A DNA stretch of 64,000 nucleotides from an uncultured Tenacibaculum sp. (GTDB lineage Bacteria > Bacteroidota > Bacteroidia > Flavobacteriales > Flavobacteriaceae). Below the pieces are notes generated by a model that searched no databases, had not been told where the DNA came from, and saw only the letters and a list, made by a program, of their open reading frames with translations. Location of the stretch: contig CANMIL010000005.1 of the NCBI GenBank assembly GCA_947497895.1, positions 1 through 64,000 on the forward strand. Reading direction: 5' to 3'. This document shows positions 44,851 through 53,287 of the stretch, in pieces (the stretch's first letter is position 1; each line of letters starts with the position of its first letter). The position numbers were made by a program, and so were the translations under genes.

Positions 44851-46527
44851 TTAGAATTCATCAGTAACACATCCCTTTGATGCTGACGATACTGTTCTCG
44901 CATACTTATACAAAACCCCTCTATTTACTTTTAGTGGAGGTGCCTGCCAGTTCTTCCTTCTTTCTTCCAATTCCTCTTCCGAAACTTCTACATTGATTGT
45001 ATTTGTTTCTGCATTTAAAGAAATTATATCTCCATCCTTAACTAAGGCAATAGTTCCTCCTTCCTGAGCTTCTGGTGTAATATGTCCAACAACGAAACCG
45101 TGCGTTCCTCCTGAAAAACGTCCATCTGTAATTAATGCAACATCTTTACCTAATCCTGCTCCCATAATAGCTGCTGTAGGCTTTAACATTTCTGGCATAC
45201 CAGGTCCTCCTTTTGGTCCTTCATAACGAATTACAACCACATCTCCTTTTTCTACCTTACCATCTCTAATTCCATCGTTAGCTTCATATTCGCCTTCAAA
45301 CACCTTCGCTTTACCTTTAAAGAACAAACCTTCTTTACCAGTAATTTTAGCAACTGATCCTTCTTCAGCTAAGTTTCCATATAACATTCGTAAATGTCCT
45401 GTCTTTTTGATAGGAGATTCCACTGCTTTGATAACTTCCTGACCATCCATTAAACTTGGTACTTCTATCAAGTTTTCTGCTAATGTCTTTCCCGTTACCG
45501 TTAAACAATCACCGTGCAATAAGCCTTTTTCTAAAAGATATTTTAATACCGCTGGAATTCCTCCAACTCGATGTACATCTTCCATTAAAAACTTACCACT
45601 AGGCTTTAAATCTGCCAAGAATGGTGTGTTATCTGAAATTCTCTGGAAATCTTCCAAGGTAAATTTCACGTTTGCCGCTTTCGCTATAGCTAAAAAGTGC
45701 AATACCGCATTGGTAGAACCTCCCATAACCGTTACTAAACGTACCGCATTTTCAAGCGATTTTTTTGTTACGATATCAGAAGGCTTTATATCTTTTTCTA
45801 ATAAAACACGTAAAGCTTCACCTGCTCTTACGCTTTCTTGTTTTTTCTCATCACTAATTGCTGGATTCGAAGAGTTATATGGTAAACTCATTCCTAAAGC
45901 TTCAATAGCCGATGCCATAGTATTAGCCGTATACATACCTCCACAAGCTCCTGCTCCAGGACAAGCTTTTTCAATAACACTTTGATATTGTTTATTATCG
46001 ATTTTACCTGCTACTTTTTCTCCCCATGCCTCAAAAGCCGATACCACATCTAACTTTTTTCCGTCATGACAACCAGATTCGATCGTTCCTCCATATACCA
46101 AAACTGAAGGTCGATTTAAACGTAGCATTGCCATTAATGCTCCCGGCATATTCTTGTCACATCCAACCACAGTAACCAAACCATCATATGACATTGCTTG
46201 CACTACCGTTTCCATTGAATCTGCAATCACATCTCTAGAAGGTAAAGAAAAGCGCATTCCTGGCGTTCCCATTGATATCCCATCCGAAACTCCAATAGTA
46301 TTGAATATCAACCCTACTAAATCTTCATTTTGTGTTCCTTCTTTTACCAATTTTGCCAAGTCGTTTAAGTGCATGTTACAAGGATTTCCTTCATACCCTG
46401 TACTTGCAATTCCGATAAACGGCTTTTGTAAATCTTCATTAGTTAACCCAATGGCATGCAACATGGCCTGTGCTGCTGGCTGGGTATCATCTTGAGTTAC
46501 TCTTTTACTAAATTTATTTAGCTCCAT
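44851..46527 (-). CDS. ilvD: Dihydroxy-acid dehydratase
   Basis: A 558-residue iron-sulfur enzyme that dehydrates dihydroxy-acids to branched 2-keto acids. Cluster and Mg ligands fall in [28 protein letters not shown] and [17 protein letters not shown]. The C-terminal swivelling domain has [12 protein letters not shown] and [16 protein letters not shown]. It lies between ilvE (3-base gap) and ilvB, the second gene of the operon. Confidence 0.97.
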   Translation of the reverse strand: MELNKFSKRVTQDDTQPAAQAMLHAIGLTNEDLQKPFIGIASTGYEGNPCNMHLNDLAKLVKEGTQNEDLVGLIFNTIGVSDGISMGTPGMRFSLPSRDVIADSMETVVQAMSYDGLVTVVGCDKNMPGALMAMLRLNRPSVLVYGGTIESGCHDGKKLDVVSAFEAWGEKVAGKIDNKQYQSVIEKACPGAGACGGMYTANTMASAIEALGMSLPYNSSNPAISDEKKQESVRAGEALRVLLEKDIKPSDIVTKKSLENAVRLVTVMGGSTNAVLHFLAIAKAANVKFTLEDFQRISDNTPFLADLKPSGKFLMEDVHRVGGIPAVLKYLLEKGLLHGDCLTVTGKTLAENLIEVPSLMDGQEVIKAVESPIKKTGHLRMLYGNLAEEGSVAKITGKEGLFFKGKAKVFEGEYEANDGIRDGKVEKGDVVVIRYEGPKGGPGMPEMLKPTAAIMGAGLGKDVALITDGRFSGGTHGFVVGHITPEAQEGGTIALVKDGDIISLNAETNTINVEVSEEELEERRKNWQAPPLKVNRGVLYKYARTVSSASKGCVTDEF

Positions 46528-46530
46528 TTG

Positions 46531-47418
46531 TTAGTTTGTTAAGCATTTTTCACGAAGCCCTAACACTTCCTGTTTGTATAGTTTCATTAATTTATGTCCG
46601 TGAGATTGTTCCCATTCTAAAGGGAATTCGTATTCATCTATTGATTCTAATCCAACTACTTCTGCAGCTGTTCCCGTAAAAAAGGCACTATCGGCTTGTT
46701 TAAGTTCGTCTAGTGTAAAATGTTTTTCATGTACAGGAATTCCTTCCTCTTTACATAATTCGATAATGGTTGATCTTGTTATTCCTGCCATGATATGACC
46801 TCTTGGAGGTGTATATAAAACTCCCGTTCGTTCCATGAATATATTGGCTCCTGAACATTCAGCTACATTGTTATTCATATCCAACAATAATGCCTCGTCA
46901 AAACCAGCTTTTTTCACTTCATTACTCGCCAATATTGAATTAATATAGTGACCAGTAACTTTAGCTTCTACAAAACATGACTTCGGGTTTGGACGTTGAA
47001 ATCTCGACGTTTTAACTCTTAAAAGCTTATCTCCCATAAGCTTTCCCCATTCCCAACATTGTATTATCAAGTCAGAACCCTTAGCTGAAAAAACTCCCAT
47101 GTTTTCTCCTGTCAACACTATAGGTCTTATGTAAGCATCGGACACATTGTTTCTTTTCAGTAATTCATAGGTAATCTCAGTTAACTCCTCAGCAGAGTAA
47201 TCGAAGTCAATATCCATGACTTCCACGCCAAACTTTAAGCGCTCATAGTGTTCCTTAGATTTAAAAATTTTTGTTCCCTCTGGAGTACCATAAGAACGGA
47301 TTCCTTCAAACACTCCGTTTCCATAGTGCAAAGTTTGACCATAAGTACTTGTTGAAGCTTCTTTTGCTTTAACAAATTCTCCGTTGTAAAAAATTACAGA
47401 TTCCTCGTCGTAATACAT
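46531..47418 (-). CDS. ilvE: Branched-chain amino acid aminotransferase
   Basis: A 295-residue fold-type IV PLP enzyme transferring amino groups to the keto acids of Val, Ile and Leu. Motifs: YYDEESVIFYNGEFV at the start, GNGVFEGIRSYGT, the PLP lysine in VEAKVTGHYINSILA, and VAECSGANIFMERTG with PPRGHIMAGITRSTI. It is the first structural gene of the ilv operon. The 5' region holds two leader-peptide/terminator cassettes, so its transcription likely depends on Ile/Val supply. Confidence 0.95.
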   Translation of the reverse strand: MYYDEESVIFYNGEFVKAKEASTSTYGQTLHYGNGVFEGIRSYGTPEGTKIFKSKEHYERLKFGVEVMDIDFDYSAEELTEITYELLKRNNVSDAYIRPIVLTGENMGVFSAKGSDLIIQCWEWGKLMGDKLLRVKTSRFQRPNPKSCFVEAKVTGHYINSILASNEVKKAGFDEALLLDMNNNVAECSGANIFMERTGVLYTPPRGHIMAGITRSTIIELCKEEGIPVHEKHFTLDELKQADSAFFTGTAAEVVGLESIDEYEFPLEWEQSHGHKLMKLYKQEVLGLREKCLTN

Positions 47419-47570
47419 CTTTTTACCTTTTTAATTTTCGAAAATATTTTAATGTTTTGTTGTTTTTCTTCTAAAGTTTAGAAATAAATGATCTCCAATT
47501 CTCAAGTTTTTAACATAAATGATTGTTTTTCAGTAATTTAAAACCAAACCATCCATGACAGTCATGTATC

Positions 47571-47604
47571 AAAAAAAAGCCTGTATCAGTTTATTGATAC
47601 AGGC
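47571..47604 (-). terminator. Attenuator terminator 2 (proximal to ilvE)
   Basis: A perfect 10-bp stem (GCCTGTATCA with TGATACAGGC, 6-base loop) followed by eight T on the minus strand, 28 bases after the second leader peptide and 153 bases before ilvE. The 5' arm plus one base (CTGTATCAA) is fully complementary, with one G-U pair, to TTGATGCAG at 47636-47628, which spans the leader stop codon. This gives an antiterminator exclusive with the terminator. Confidence 0.85.
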
Positions 47605-47632
47605 CTCTTTTACAACATAATAGCTATCTGCA

Positions 47633-47698
47633 TCAACTCGGTGGTGAGTTAATAATGACGATAATGACAATAATTACGATGTTTAAAACTTGATTCAT
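47633..47698 (-). CDS. ilv operon leader peptide 2
   Basis: A 21-codon frame, MNQVLNIVIIVIIV-IINSPPS, with 7 Ile, 4 Val and 1 Leu (12 of 21 branched-chain). The Ile/Val run lies in the centre, so a ribosome short of charged tRNA-Ile or tRNA-Val would stall 20-40 bases before the stop. It sits between terminator 1 and terminator 2. Its partner leader has the same length and the same N-terminal pattern (x-Q-V-L-N-I), showing that the cassette was duplicated. Confidence 0.85.
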   Translation of the reverse strand: MNQVLNIVIIVIIVIINSPPS

Positions 47699-47711
47699 TT
47701 GAATTCTAACT

Positions 47712-47745
47712 AAAAAAGGCTTCCAAAATTGGAAGCCTTTTTTTT
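47712..47745 (-). terminator. Attenuator terminator 1 (distal)
   Basis: On the minus strand AAAAGGCTTCC-AATTTT-GGAAGCCTTTT makes an 11-bp stem with T-rich tail, 26 bases after the first leader peptide. Its 5' arm (GCTTCCA) can pair with TGGAAGT at 47770-47764, the bases immediately after leader 1's stop codon. This mirrors the arrangement of terminator 2. Confidence 0.85.
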
Positions 47746-47770
47746 ATTTTAATTATAAATATTACTTCCA

Positions 47771-47836
47771 CTATCCTTGCGAAATAATCACAACGACAAT
47801 AATAATTGAAATAATATTTAATACTTGTTTACTCAT
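47771..47836 (-). CDS. ilv operon leader peptide 1
   Basis: A 21-codon frame, MSKQVLNIISIIIVVV-IISQG, with 7 Ile, 4 Val and 1 Leu. It is the first cassette of two ahead of ilvE and is followed by its own terminator. Codons for the branched-chain run are ATT, GTC, GTT, GTG, so both tRNA-Ile and several Val isoacceptors are sampled. I could not place a convincing promoter upstream; TAATTTG near 47857 on the minus strand is one base short of the consensus. Confidence 0.85.
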   Translation of the reverse strand: MSKQVLNIISIIIVVVIISQG

Positions 47837-47965
47837 TCTGTTGGCAAATATTTAATTTTTTTCTCATTTTTACAAATTATTTTCATTTTTTTATTTCTGA
47901 ACCTTTAAACACCTACCTTTTCTAACCTTCTAAAAATGTTTAACTTAAAAAAAACACAATTTATA

Positions 47966-47995
47966 TTTGTTATTTAAAATTAATTTATAGATTTG
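47966..47995 (+). promoter_or_regulatory. Bacteroidetes-type promoter of the arginine operon
   Basis: TTTG at 47966-47969 and TAGATTTG at 47988-47995 match the -33 TTTG and -7 TAnnTTTG elements of the phylum, 18 bases apart. Transcription would start near 48002, leaving a leader of about 325 nt before the first gene. Confidence 0.7.
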
Positions 47996-48001
47996 TCCCG
48001 T

Positions 48002-48325
48002 TATGCAAACAAATAGAATATACAATATCATACCCAGTTTGTTAGTGCGGTGCTAATACCGACACTAGTTACTTCGCTTTTTGTGAACTGAGTTTTTGTA
48101 TCATTTTATTTTCAAGTTTTGGAATCAACCATTTATTTTTTCACTGATGTTAAGCAAGTTATCTTACTAGATAGCTCAACAACTCGTACTTCTTTTCCTA
48201 TCCGACCTCGCCCGTAAGGGTGATACTTATTTTCTGGAGCTCAGGTGAGTCCGGCTCTTCTCTTAAAACTCAGATTCAATTTAACCAATACGTAAGAACA
48301 AATAGTTTTCACTAAATATTGTACA
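48002..48325 (+). ncRNA. Structured leader RNA of the arginine operon (candidate)
   Basis: The leader is richer in G and C than its surroundings and holds several hairpins. At 48043-48067 TAGTG-CGGT pairs with ACCG-A-CACTA (9 bp, one bulge, 6-base loop). At about 48067-48089 AGTTAC pairs with GTGAACT. CGCCC-GTAA-GGGTG lies near 48210-48223. Near 48235-48250 there is GGAGCTCAGGTGAGTCCGGCTC, quoted here as its parts GAGC, CTCAGGTGAG and GCTC, which can pair in more than one way. A 17-codon frame starts at 48004 and stops inside the first hairpin loop. It resembles no riboswitch I can name. A role in arginine-dependent control is inferred from position. Confidence 0.5.
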
Positions 48326-49006
48326 ATGAAAATTGTTATTACAAATACATCACATAGCTCATACGCTTCTATTATTTGTAGCACTATTGAGCAGGCCGCC
48401 GAAAAAAGAGGCACTGGTATTGCGAAGCGCGATCCGAATTATGTTATTTCTAAGATAGAACAAAGTAATGCCGTAATTGCCTTGGATGGAGACAAATTTG
48501 CTGGATTTTGCTATATCGAATCATGGGAACATGGAAAGTTTGTTGCGAATTCTGGTCTGATCGTTCATCCTGATTATAGAGGTATTGGACTGGCTAAAAA
48601 GATTAAAAAACACATTTTCGATTTATCCAGAACTAAATTTCCAGAGGCTAAAATTTTCAGTATTACAACAGGTTTACCCGTAATTAAAATGAATAGCGAC
48701 TTAGGATACAAACCAGTAACCTTTAGCGAACTTACAGAAGATGACTCTTTTTGGAAAGGTTGTCAAACCTGCATAAACTATGATGTTTTACAAAGAACAG
48801 ACAGAAAAATGTGTTTGTGTACTGGAATGTTATACGATCCGAAAAATGCTGTTTCTAAAAAAAGAAAGGTTAAAGACAAAGTTTTTCAAAGATTAAAGAG
48901 AATTAAAGAGGGGATGTATTTAAAAAAAGAGAAAAAATCGAAAGACCTCAACAAAAAGGATAATCAAACAAAATCAAAACCGACCTACAGAAGTATTTTC
49001 TCATAA
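48326..49006 (+). CDS. GNAT acetyltransferase at head of arg operon (candidate N-acylglutamate synthase)
   Basis: A 226-residue protein. The GNAT fold spans about 1-140, with acetyl-CoA loop PDYRGIGLAKKI at residues 82-93. An unusual cysteine set follows (Cys146, Cys149, Cys163, Cys165: CxxC-13-CxC), which could bind zinc, and then a Lys-rich tail of about 55 residues. The operon has acyl-glutamate kinase and acyl-ornithine enzymes but no argA or argJ, so this is the likely source of N-acetyl- or N-succinylglutamate. That function is inference from context. It is the first gene after the structured leader and 67 bases before argG. Confidence 0.8.
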   Translation: MKIVITNTSHSSYASIICSTIEQAAEKRGTGIAKRDPNYVISKIEQSNAVIALDGDKFAGFCYIESWEHGKFVANSGLIVHPDYRGIGLAKKIKKHIFDLSRTKFPEAKIFSITTGLPVIKMNSDLGYKPVTFSELTEDDSFWKGCQTCINYDVLQRTDRKMCLCTGMLYDPKNAVSKKRKVKDKVFQRLKRIKEGMYLKKEKKSKDLNKKDNQTKSKPTYRSIFS

Positions 49007-49073
49007 GACCACATGAAATTAACATGTAAAATAACAGAGTTTAAATGCTTTTGGCATTATTAAAATATAAAAA

Positions 49074-50252
49074 ATGGAAAAATTAGTTATTGCATATAGC
49101 GGAGGATTAGACACATCATATTGTGCCGTTAGTCTTGCAAAACAAGGATATGAAGTTCATGCAGTTAGCGTGAATACTGGTGGATTTTCTTCAGAGGAAA
49201 TAAAAAGAATTGAAGAAAATGCATACACCATGGGAGTTACAACCTACAAAAACATTGATGCTGTTAATGATTTTTACAAAAAAGTGGTGAAGTATTTAGT
49301 TTATGGTAACGTATTAAAAAACAACACCTACCCTCTTTCTGTAAGTGCTGAAAGAATAATTCAAGCTATTGAAATTATAACCTACGCAAAAAGCATTGGA
49401 GCAAAGTATATTGCTCATGGTAGCACTGGTGCTGGAAATGATCAGGTAAGATTCGACATGATTTTTCAAACTATTGCTCCTGAAATTAAAATCATTACTC
49501 CAATTAGAGATTTGAAACTTTCGAGACAAGAAGAAATCGATTATTTAAAAGCGAATGGTGTTGATCTTTCTTGGGAAAAAGCAAAATATTCAGTGAATAA
49601 GGGACTTTGGGGAACTAGTGTTGGTGGTGAAGAAACACTTACTTCTGAAAAACCTTTACCAGAACATGCGTACCCTTCTCAATTAACAAAAACAGAACCT
49701 GAAACTATTAAATTAAGCTTTACAAAAGGTGAGTTTACCGCAATTAACGGGTTTAGAAATGATCCAGTCACTAACATCGAAACTTTAAACTCTCTTGCTT
49801 CGGCTTTTGGTATTGGAAGAGATATTCATGTAGGCGATACGATTGTAGGAATAAAAGGTAGAGTTGGTTTCGAAGCTGCGGCAGCATTGATAACTATTAA
49901 AGCGCATCATCTACTTGAAAAGCATACCTTAACCAAATGGCAAATGCAACATAAAGAATATTTAGCGAGTTTCTATGGAATGCATTTACATGAAGGGCTG
50001 TATTTAGACCCCGTAATGAGAGACATGGAATCTTTCTTGGAAAGTAGTCAATCAAAAGTAACAGGAGATGTATTTGTTACTTTAAAGCCATACCACTTCT
50101 CTCTAGATGGAATCGAATCTCCCCACGACTTGATGAATGCTAAATTCGGAAGTTATGGTGAAATGAATAAAGGCTGGACTGCCGAAGAAGCAAAAGGTTT
50201 TATCAAACTATTAGGAAATCAGAACAAAATATATCAACAAGTAAATCAATAG
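49074..50252 (+). CDS. argG: Argininosuccinate synthase
   Basis: A 392-residue enzyme joining citrulline and aspartate with ATP. The N-terminal P-loop SGGLDTSYCAV, GSTGAGNDQVRF and SVNKGLWG-SVGGEE are the ATP, citrulline and aspartate sites of the family. The length is within the usual range. It is second in the arg operon. The 68-base gap to argC contains a 14-bp direct repeat made of two 7-mers. Confidence 0.96.
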   Translation: MEKLVIAYSGGLDTSYCAVSLAKQGYEVHAVSVNTGGFSSEEIKRIEENAYTMGVTTYKNIDAVNDFYKKVVKYLVYGNVLKNNTYPLSVSAERIIQAIEIITYAKSIGAKYIAHGSTGAGNDQVRFDMIFQTIAPEIKIITPIRDLKLSRQEEIDYLKANGVDLSWEKAKYSVNKGLWGTSVGGEETLTSEKPLPEHAYPSQLTKTEPETIKLSFTKGEFTAINGFRNDPVTNIETLNSLASAFGIGRDIHVGDTIVGIKGRVGFEAAAALITIKAHHLLEKHTLTKWQMQHKEYLASFYGMHLHEGLYLDPVMRDMESFLESSQSKVTGDVFVTLKPYHFSLDGIESPHDLMNAKFGSYGEMNKGWTAEEAKGFIKLLGNQNKIYQQVNQ

Positions 50253-50258
50253 GTAGCA

Positions 50259-50286
50259 ATTATCAGTGATCAATTATCAATGATCA
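50259..50286 (+). repeat. Two 14-bp direct repeats in the argG-argC gap
   Basis: ATTATCAGTGATCA is followed directly by ATTATCAATGATCA, with a partial third unit. The 14-bp period equals two heptamers, matching other 7-bp repeats in this operon. Confidence 0.8.
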
Positions 50287-50320
50287 GTTAATAATTCGAA
50301 ATCAGAATTAACAAAACAAC

Positions 50321-51298
50321 ATGATACAAGTAGGAATCATAGGAGGCGCTGGTTACACAGCAGGGGAATTAATTAGACTGTTATTACAACATCCGAATGC
50401 AGCTATCAATTTTGTATATAGTACATCAAACGCAGGCAATAAAGTTTCGCATATTCATCAAGATTTAGTAGGAAGTACTGAATTAAAGTTCACTCAAGAA
50501 GTAAATGAGAATATCGATGTACTGTTTTTATGCCTTGGACATGGTAATTCTAAAAAGTTTTTAGACAATAACAGTTTTTCATCACAGACTAAAATTATTG
50601 ATTTAGGTAATGATTTCAGGTTAACTCAAGACCATGTTTATGAAGGTAAAGAGTTTGTATACGGTTTACCAGAATTCCAGAAGGAAACTATTCAAAAGAG
50701 TAATTATATTGCAAATCCAGGATGTTTTGCCACAGCTATTCAGTTGGCTCTTTTACCTTTGGCCAACGCTAAAAAATTAGGTAATGACGTTCACATTAAT
50801 GCAGTTACCGGAGCTACCGGAGCAGGAACATCTTTATCGGCAACCACTCATTTTACGTGGAGAGATAATAACTTCTCGTACTATAAACCTTTTACACATC
50901 AGCATTTAGGAGAAATTAACCAAACGATAAAAGAACTACAGTCAGGTTTTGACTCCGATATTCTGTTTTTACCTAACAGAGGTAATTTTTCGAGAGGAAT
51001 ATTCGCTTCCTTGTACACAAACTTTGACGGTACGATTGAAGAAGCGAAAGAACTTTACACTTCTTTTTATCAAAATGCTCCATTTACCCATGTTTCAGAT
51101 GCACCAATTCATTTAAAACAAGTTGTAAATACTAATAAATGTTTAATACATGTGCATAAGCACAATAACAAGCTTTTAATTACAAGTATTATTGACAATC
51201 TATTAAAAGGAGCGTCTGGTCAAGCGGTTCAAAACATGAATCTATTATTTGATCTTCCTGAGGACACTGGACTCCAATTAAAAGCTAATTATTTCTAA
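50321..51298 (+). CDS. argC: N-acyl-gamma-glutamyl-phosphate reductase
   Basis: A 325-residue NADPH-dependent enzyme. The Rossmann motif GIIGGAGYTAGELIRLL opens the protein, and the catalytic Cys135 lies in NPGCFATA. The C-terminal HQHLGEI and LPNRGNFSRGI are conserved dimer and substrate segments. The length suits the short class of ArgC. It makes N-acylglutamate semialdehyde for the aminotransferase encoded two genes on. Confidence 0.95.
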   Translation: MIQVGIIGGAGYTAGELIRLLLQHPNAAINFVYSTSNAGNKVSHIHQDLVGSTELKFTQEVNENIDVLFLCLGHGNSKKFLDNNSFSSQTKIIDLGNDFRLTQDHVYEGKEFVYGLPEFQKETIQKSNYIANPGCFATAIQLALLPLANAKKLGNDVHINAVTGATGAGTSLSATTHFTWRDNNFSYYKPFTHQHLGEINQTIKELQSGFDSDILFLPNRGNFSRGIFASLYTNFDGTIEEAKELYTSFYQNAPFTHVSDAPIHLKQVVNTNKCLIHVHKHNNKLLITSIIDNLLKGASGQAVQNMNLLFDLPEDTGLQLKANYF

Positions 51299-51350
51299 AT
51301 CTATTCAAGGATTTCAATACAAAACATTAAATAAACTAAAAATAACTCAA

Positions 51351-52151
51351 GTGAAAATAGCCATTATAGGAACAGGAAATTTAGGAAAATCAATCGCAAA
51401 AGGATTGATTAAGAATAATGCGTTTGAGAGTCTTTATTTAACAAAAAGAAATTTAGAAGAACTACAAGAGTTCAGCAATATCAAGAATGTTTTCTTAGGT
51501 ACAGACAACTTGGAAGCAGTAAAAAATTCAGAAGTATTAATTTTTGCTGTTCAACCAAGACATTTTGAAAAAATATTAAAAGATATTCAACCAATACTAA
51601 CAGAAAACCAAGTAATTATTTCGACAATCACAGGGTTTTCAATCCAAAAAATTGAAGATACTATTGGTGAGAAAAATAACATTCTTAGAGCCATGCCAAA
51701 TACTGCAATTGCGGTGGGTAAATCTATGACTTGTATTTGTAGTAATTCACATGCCAATGGACATGTAAAAATAGCTACTTCAATTTTTAATGTTTTGGGA
51801 AATACTTTGGTTATCCCTGAAAATCAAATGCAAGCAGCAACTGTAGTTTGTGCTAGTGGAATCGCTTTTTGGATGCGTTTGATACGGGCTACCACACAAG
51901 CCGCTATACAACTTGGTTTTGACGCGAAAGAAGCTCAAGAATTAGCCATGTTTACAAGCGAAGGTGCAGCCAATCTTTTAATTACTTCAGGAAATCATCC
52001 AGAAGAAGAAATAGACAAAGTTACCACTCCTAAAGGTTGCACTATTGAAGGCTTGAATGAAATGGAACACAAAGGATTAAGCGCTGCTTTAATTCAAGGA
52101 ATGGTAGCATCATTCAACAAAATTAACACGATAAAAAAAGAACAAATATGA
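51351..52151 (+). CDS. proC: Pyrroline-5-carboxylate reductase
   Basis: A 266-residue NAD(P)H enzyme catalysing the last step of proline synthesis. The start IAIIGTGNLGKSIAKGLI is the nucleotide site. AMPNTAIAVG and the C-terminal TPKGCTIEGLNEME match the ProC signature. A GTG start is used, since no ATG lies near. The stop overlaps the argD start (ATGA), so the two are co-translated. Its place in an arg operon links proline and arginine synthesis from glutamate semialdehyde. Confidence 0.95.
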   Translation: MKIAIIGTGNLGKSIAKGLIKNNAFESLYLTKRNLEELQEFSNIKNVFLGTDNLEAVKNSEVLIFAVQPRHFEKILKDIQPILTENQVIISTITGFSIQKIEDTIGEKNNILRAMPNTAIAVGKSMTCICSNSHANGHVKIATSIFNVLGNTLVIPENQMQAATVVCASGIAFWMRLIRATTQAAIQLGFDAKEAQELAMFTSEGAANLLITSGNHPEEEIDKVTTPKGCTIEGLNEMEHKGLSAALIQGMVASFNKINTIKKEQI

Positions 52152-53287
52152 GTTTGTTTAATGTATACCCTCTTTTCGATGTAACTCCTGTAAAAGGGAA
52201 AGATGTATTTGTTTACGATACGAACAATACTAAATATTTAGATTTATACGGAGGTCATGCCGTTATTTCAATTGGTCATGCCCATCCTACTTATACAAAA
52301 GCCATCACCAATCAGGTAAATACCCTTGGATTTTATAGTAACTCTATTCAAAATCCTTTACAAGTAGAACTTGCCAAGAAAATTACTTCGATTTCTAACT
52401 GCGAAGATTACCATTTATTCTTGTGTAATTCTGGAGCTGAAGCGAATGAAAACGCTTTAAAATTAGCCTCTTTTCACACAAATAAAAAGAAAGTAATCTC
52501 TTTCAAAAATTCATTTCATGGTAGAACTTCAGCTGCCGTAGCGGCAACAGACAATCCTAAAATTGTGGCTCCTATTAATGCGCAACAAGAAGTTATCTTT
52601 TTAGAGTTTGAAGATTTAGTGGGAGTAGAAAAAGCCTTACAAAACAACGATGTTTGCGCCGTAATTATTGAAACTATTCAAGGAGTTGGTGGTTTGGACG
52701 AGGCTTCTACTCATTTTTACCAAGGACTAGAGAGATTATGTAAAGAATACAATACTTTGTTAATTGCGGATGAAATTCAATCAGGCTTTGGAAGAACTGG
52801 AGATTTCTTTGCTTTCCAAAAGCACGGTATTACTCCTGACATTATTTCTATGGCAAAAGGAATGGGGAATGGATTTCCTATTGGAGGTATTTTAATCCAC
52901 CCAAAAATTGAGGCTTCATTTGGTCTTTTAGGAACTACTTTCGGAGGAAATCACTTGGCCTGTGCAGCTTCTTTAGCAGTTGTTAACGTTTTACAAGAAG
53001 AAGATTTAATGAACAATGCAAAGGAGATTTCGGCATATTTCGTTGAAAAATTGAAAGAAATCCCGCAAGTAACAGCTATTAAAGGTAGAGGTTTAATGCT
53101 AGGCATAGAGTTTTCTTACCCGATAGCATCTCTAAGGAAATCAATGTTGTTTGATCAACACATTTTTACAGGAAGTGCTAAAAATCCAAATTTACTGAGA
53201 TTACTTCCTTCATTGACTTTACAGAAAGAACATGTAGATACTTTTATTAATGCCTTGCAAAAGGAACTAAAAGCTGTCACAATATGA
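52148..53287 (+). CDS. argD: N-acyl-ornithine aminotransferase (ArgD family)
   Basis: A 379-residue fold-type I PLP enzyme. LYGGHAVISIGHAHP, CNSGAEANENALKLA, FHGRTSAA, LIADEIQSGFGRTG and the PLP lysine in SMAKGMGNGFPIGG are all in place, with TTFGGNHLACAA following. It converts N-acylglutamate semialdehyde to N-acyl-ornithine. Ornithine aminotransferase activity cannot be ruled out from sequence. It overlaps proC by 4 bases at the start and the next gene by 4 bases at the end. Confidence 0.93.
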   Translation: MSLFNVYPLFDVTPVKGKDVFVYDTNNTKYLDLYGGHAVISIGHAHPTYTKAITNQVNTLGFYSNSIQNPLQVELAKKITSISNCEDYHLFLCNSGAEANENALKLASFHTNKKKVISFKNSFHGRTSAAVAATDNPKIVAPINAQQEVIFLEFEDLVGVEKALQNNDVCAVIIETIQGVGGLDEASTHFYQGLERLCKEYNTLLIADEIQSGFGRTGDFFAFQKHGITPDIISMAKGMGNGFPIGGILIHPKIEASFGLLGTTFGGNHLACAASLAVVNVLQEEDLMNNAKEISAYFVEKLKEIPQVTAIKGRGLMLGIEFSYPIASLRKSMLFDQHIFTGSAKNPNLLRLLPSLTLQKEHVDTFINALQKELKAVTI

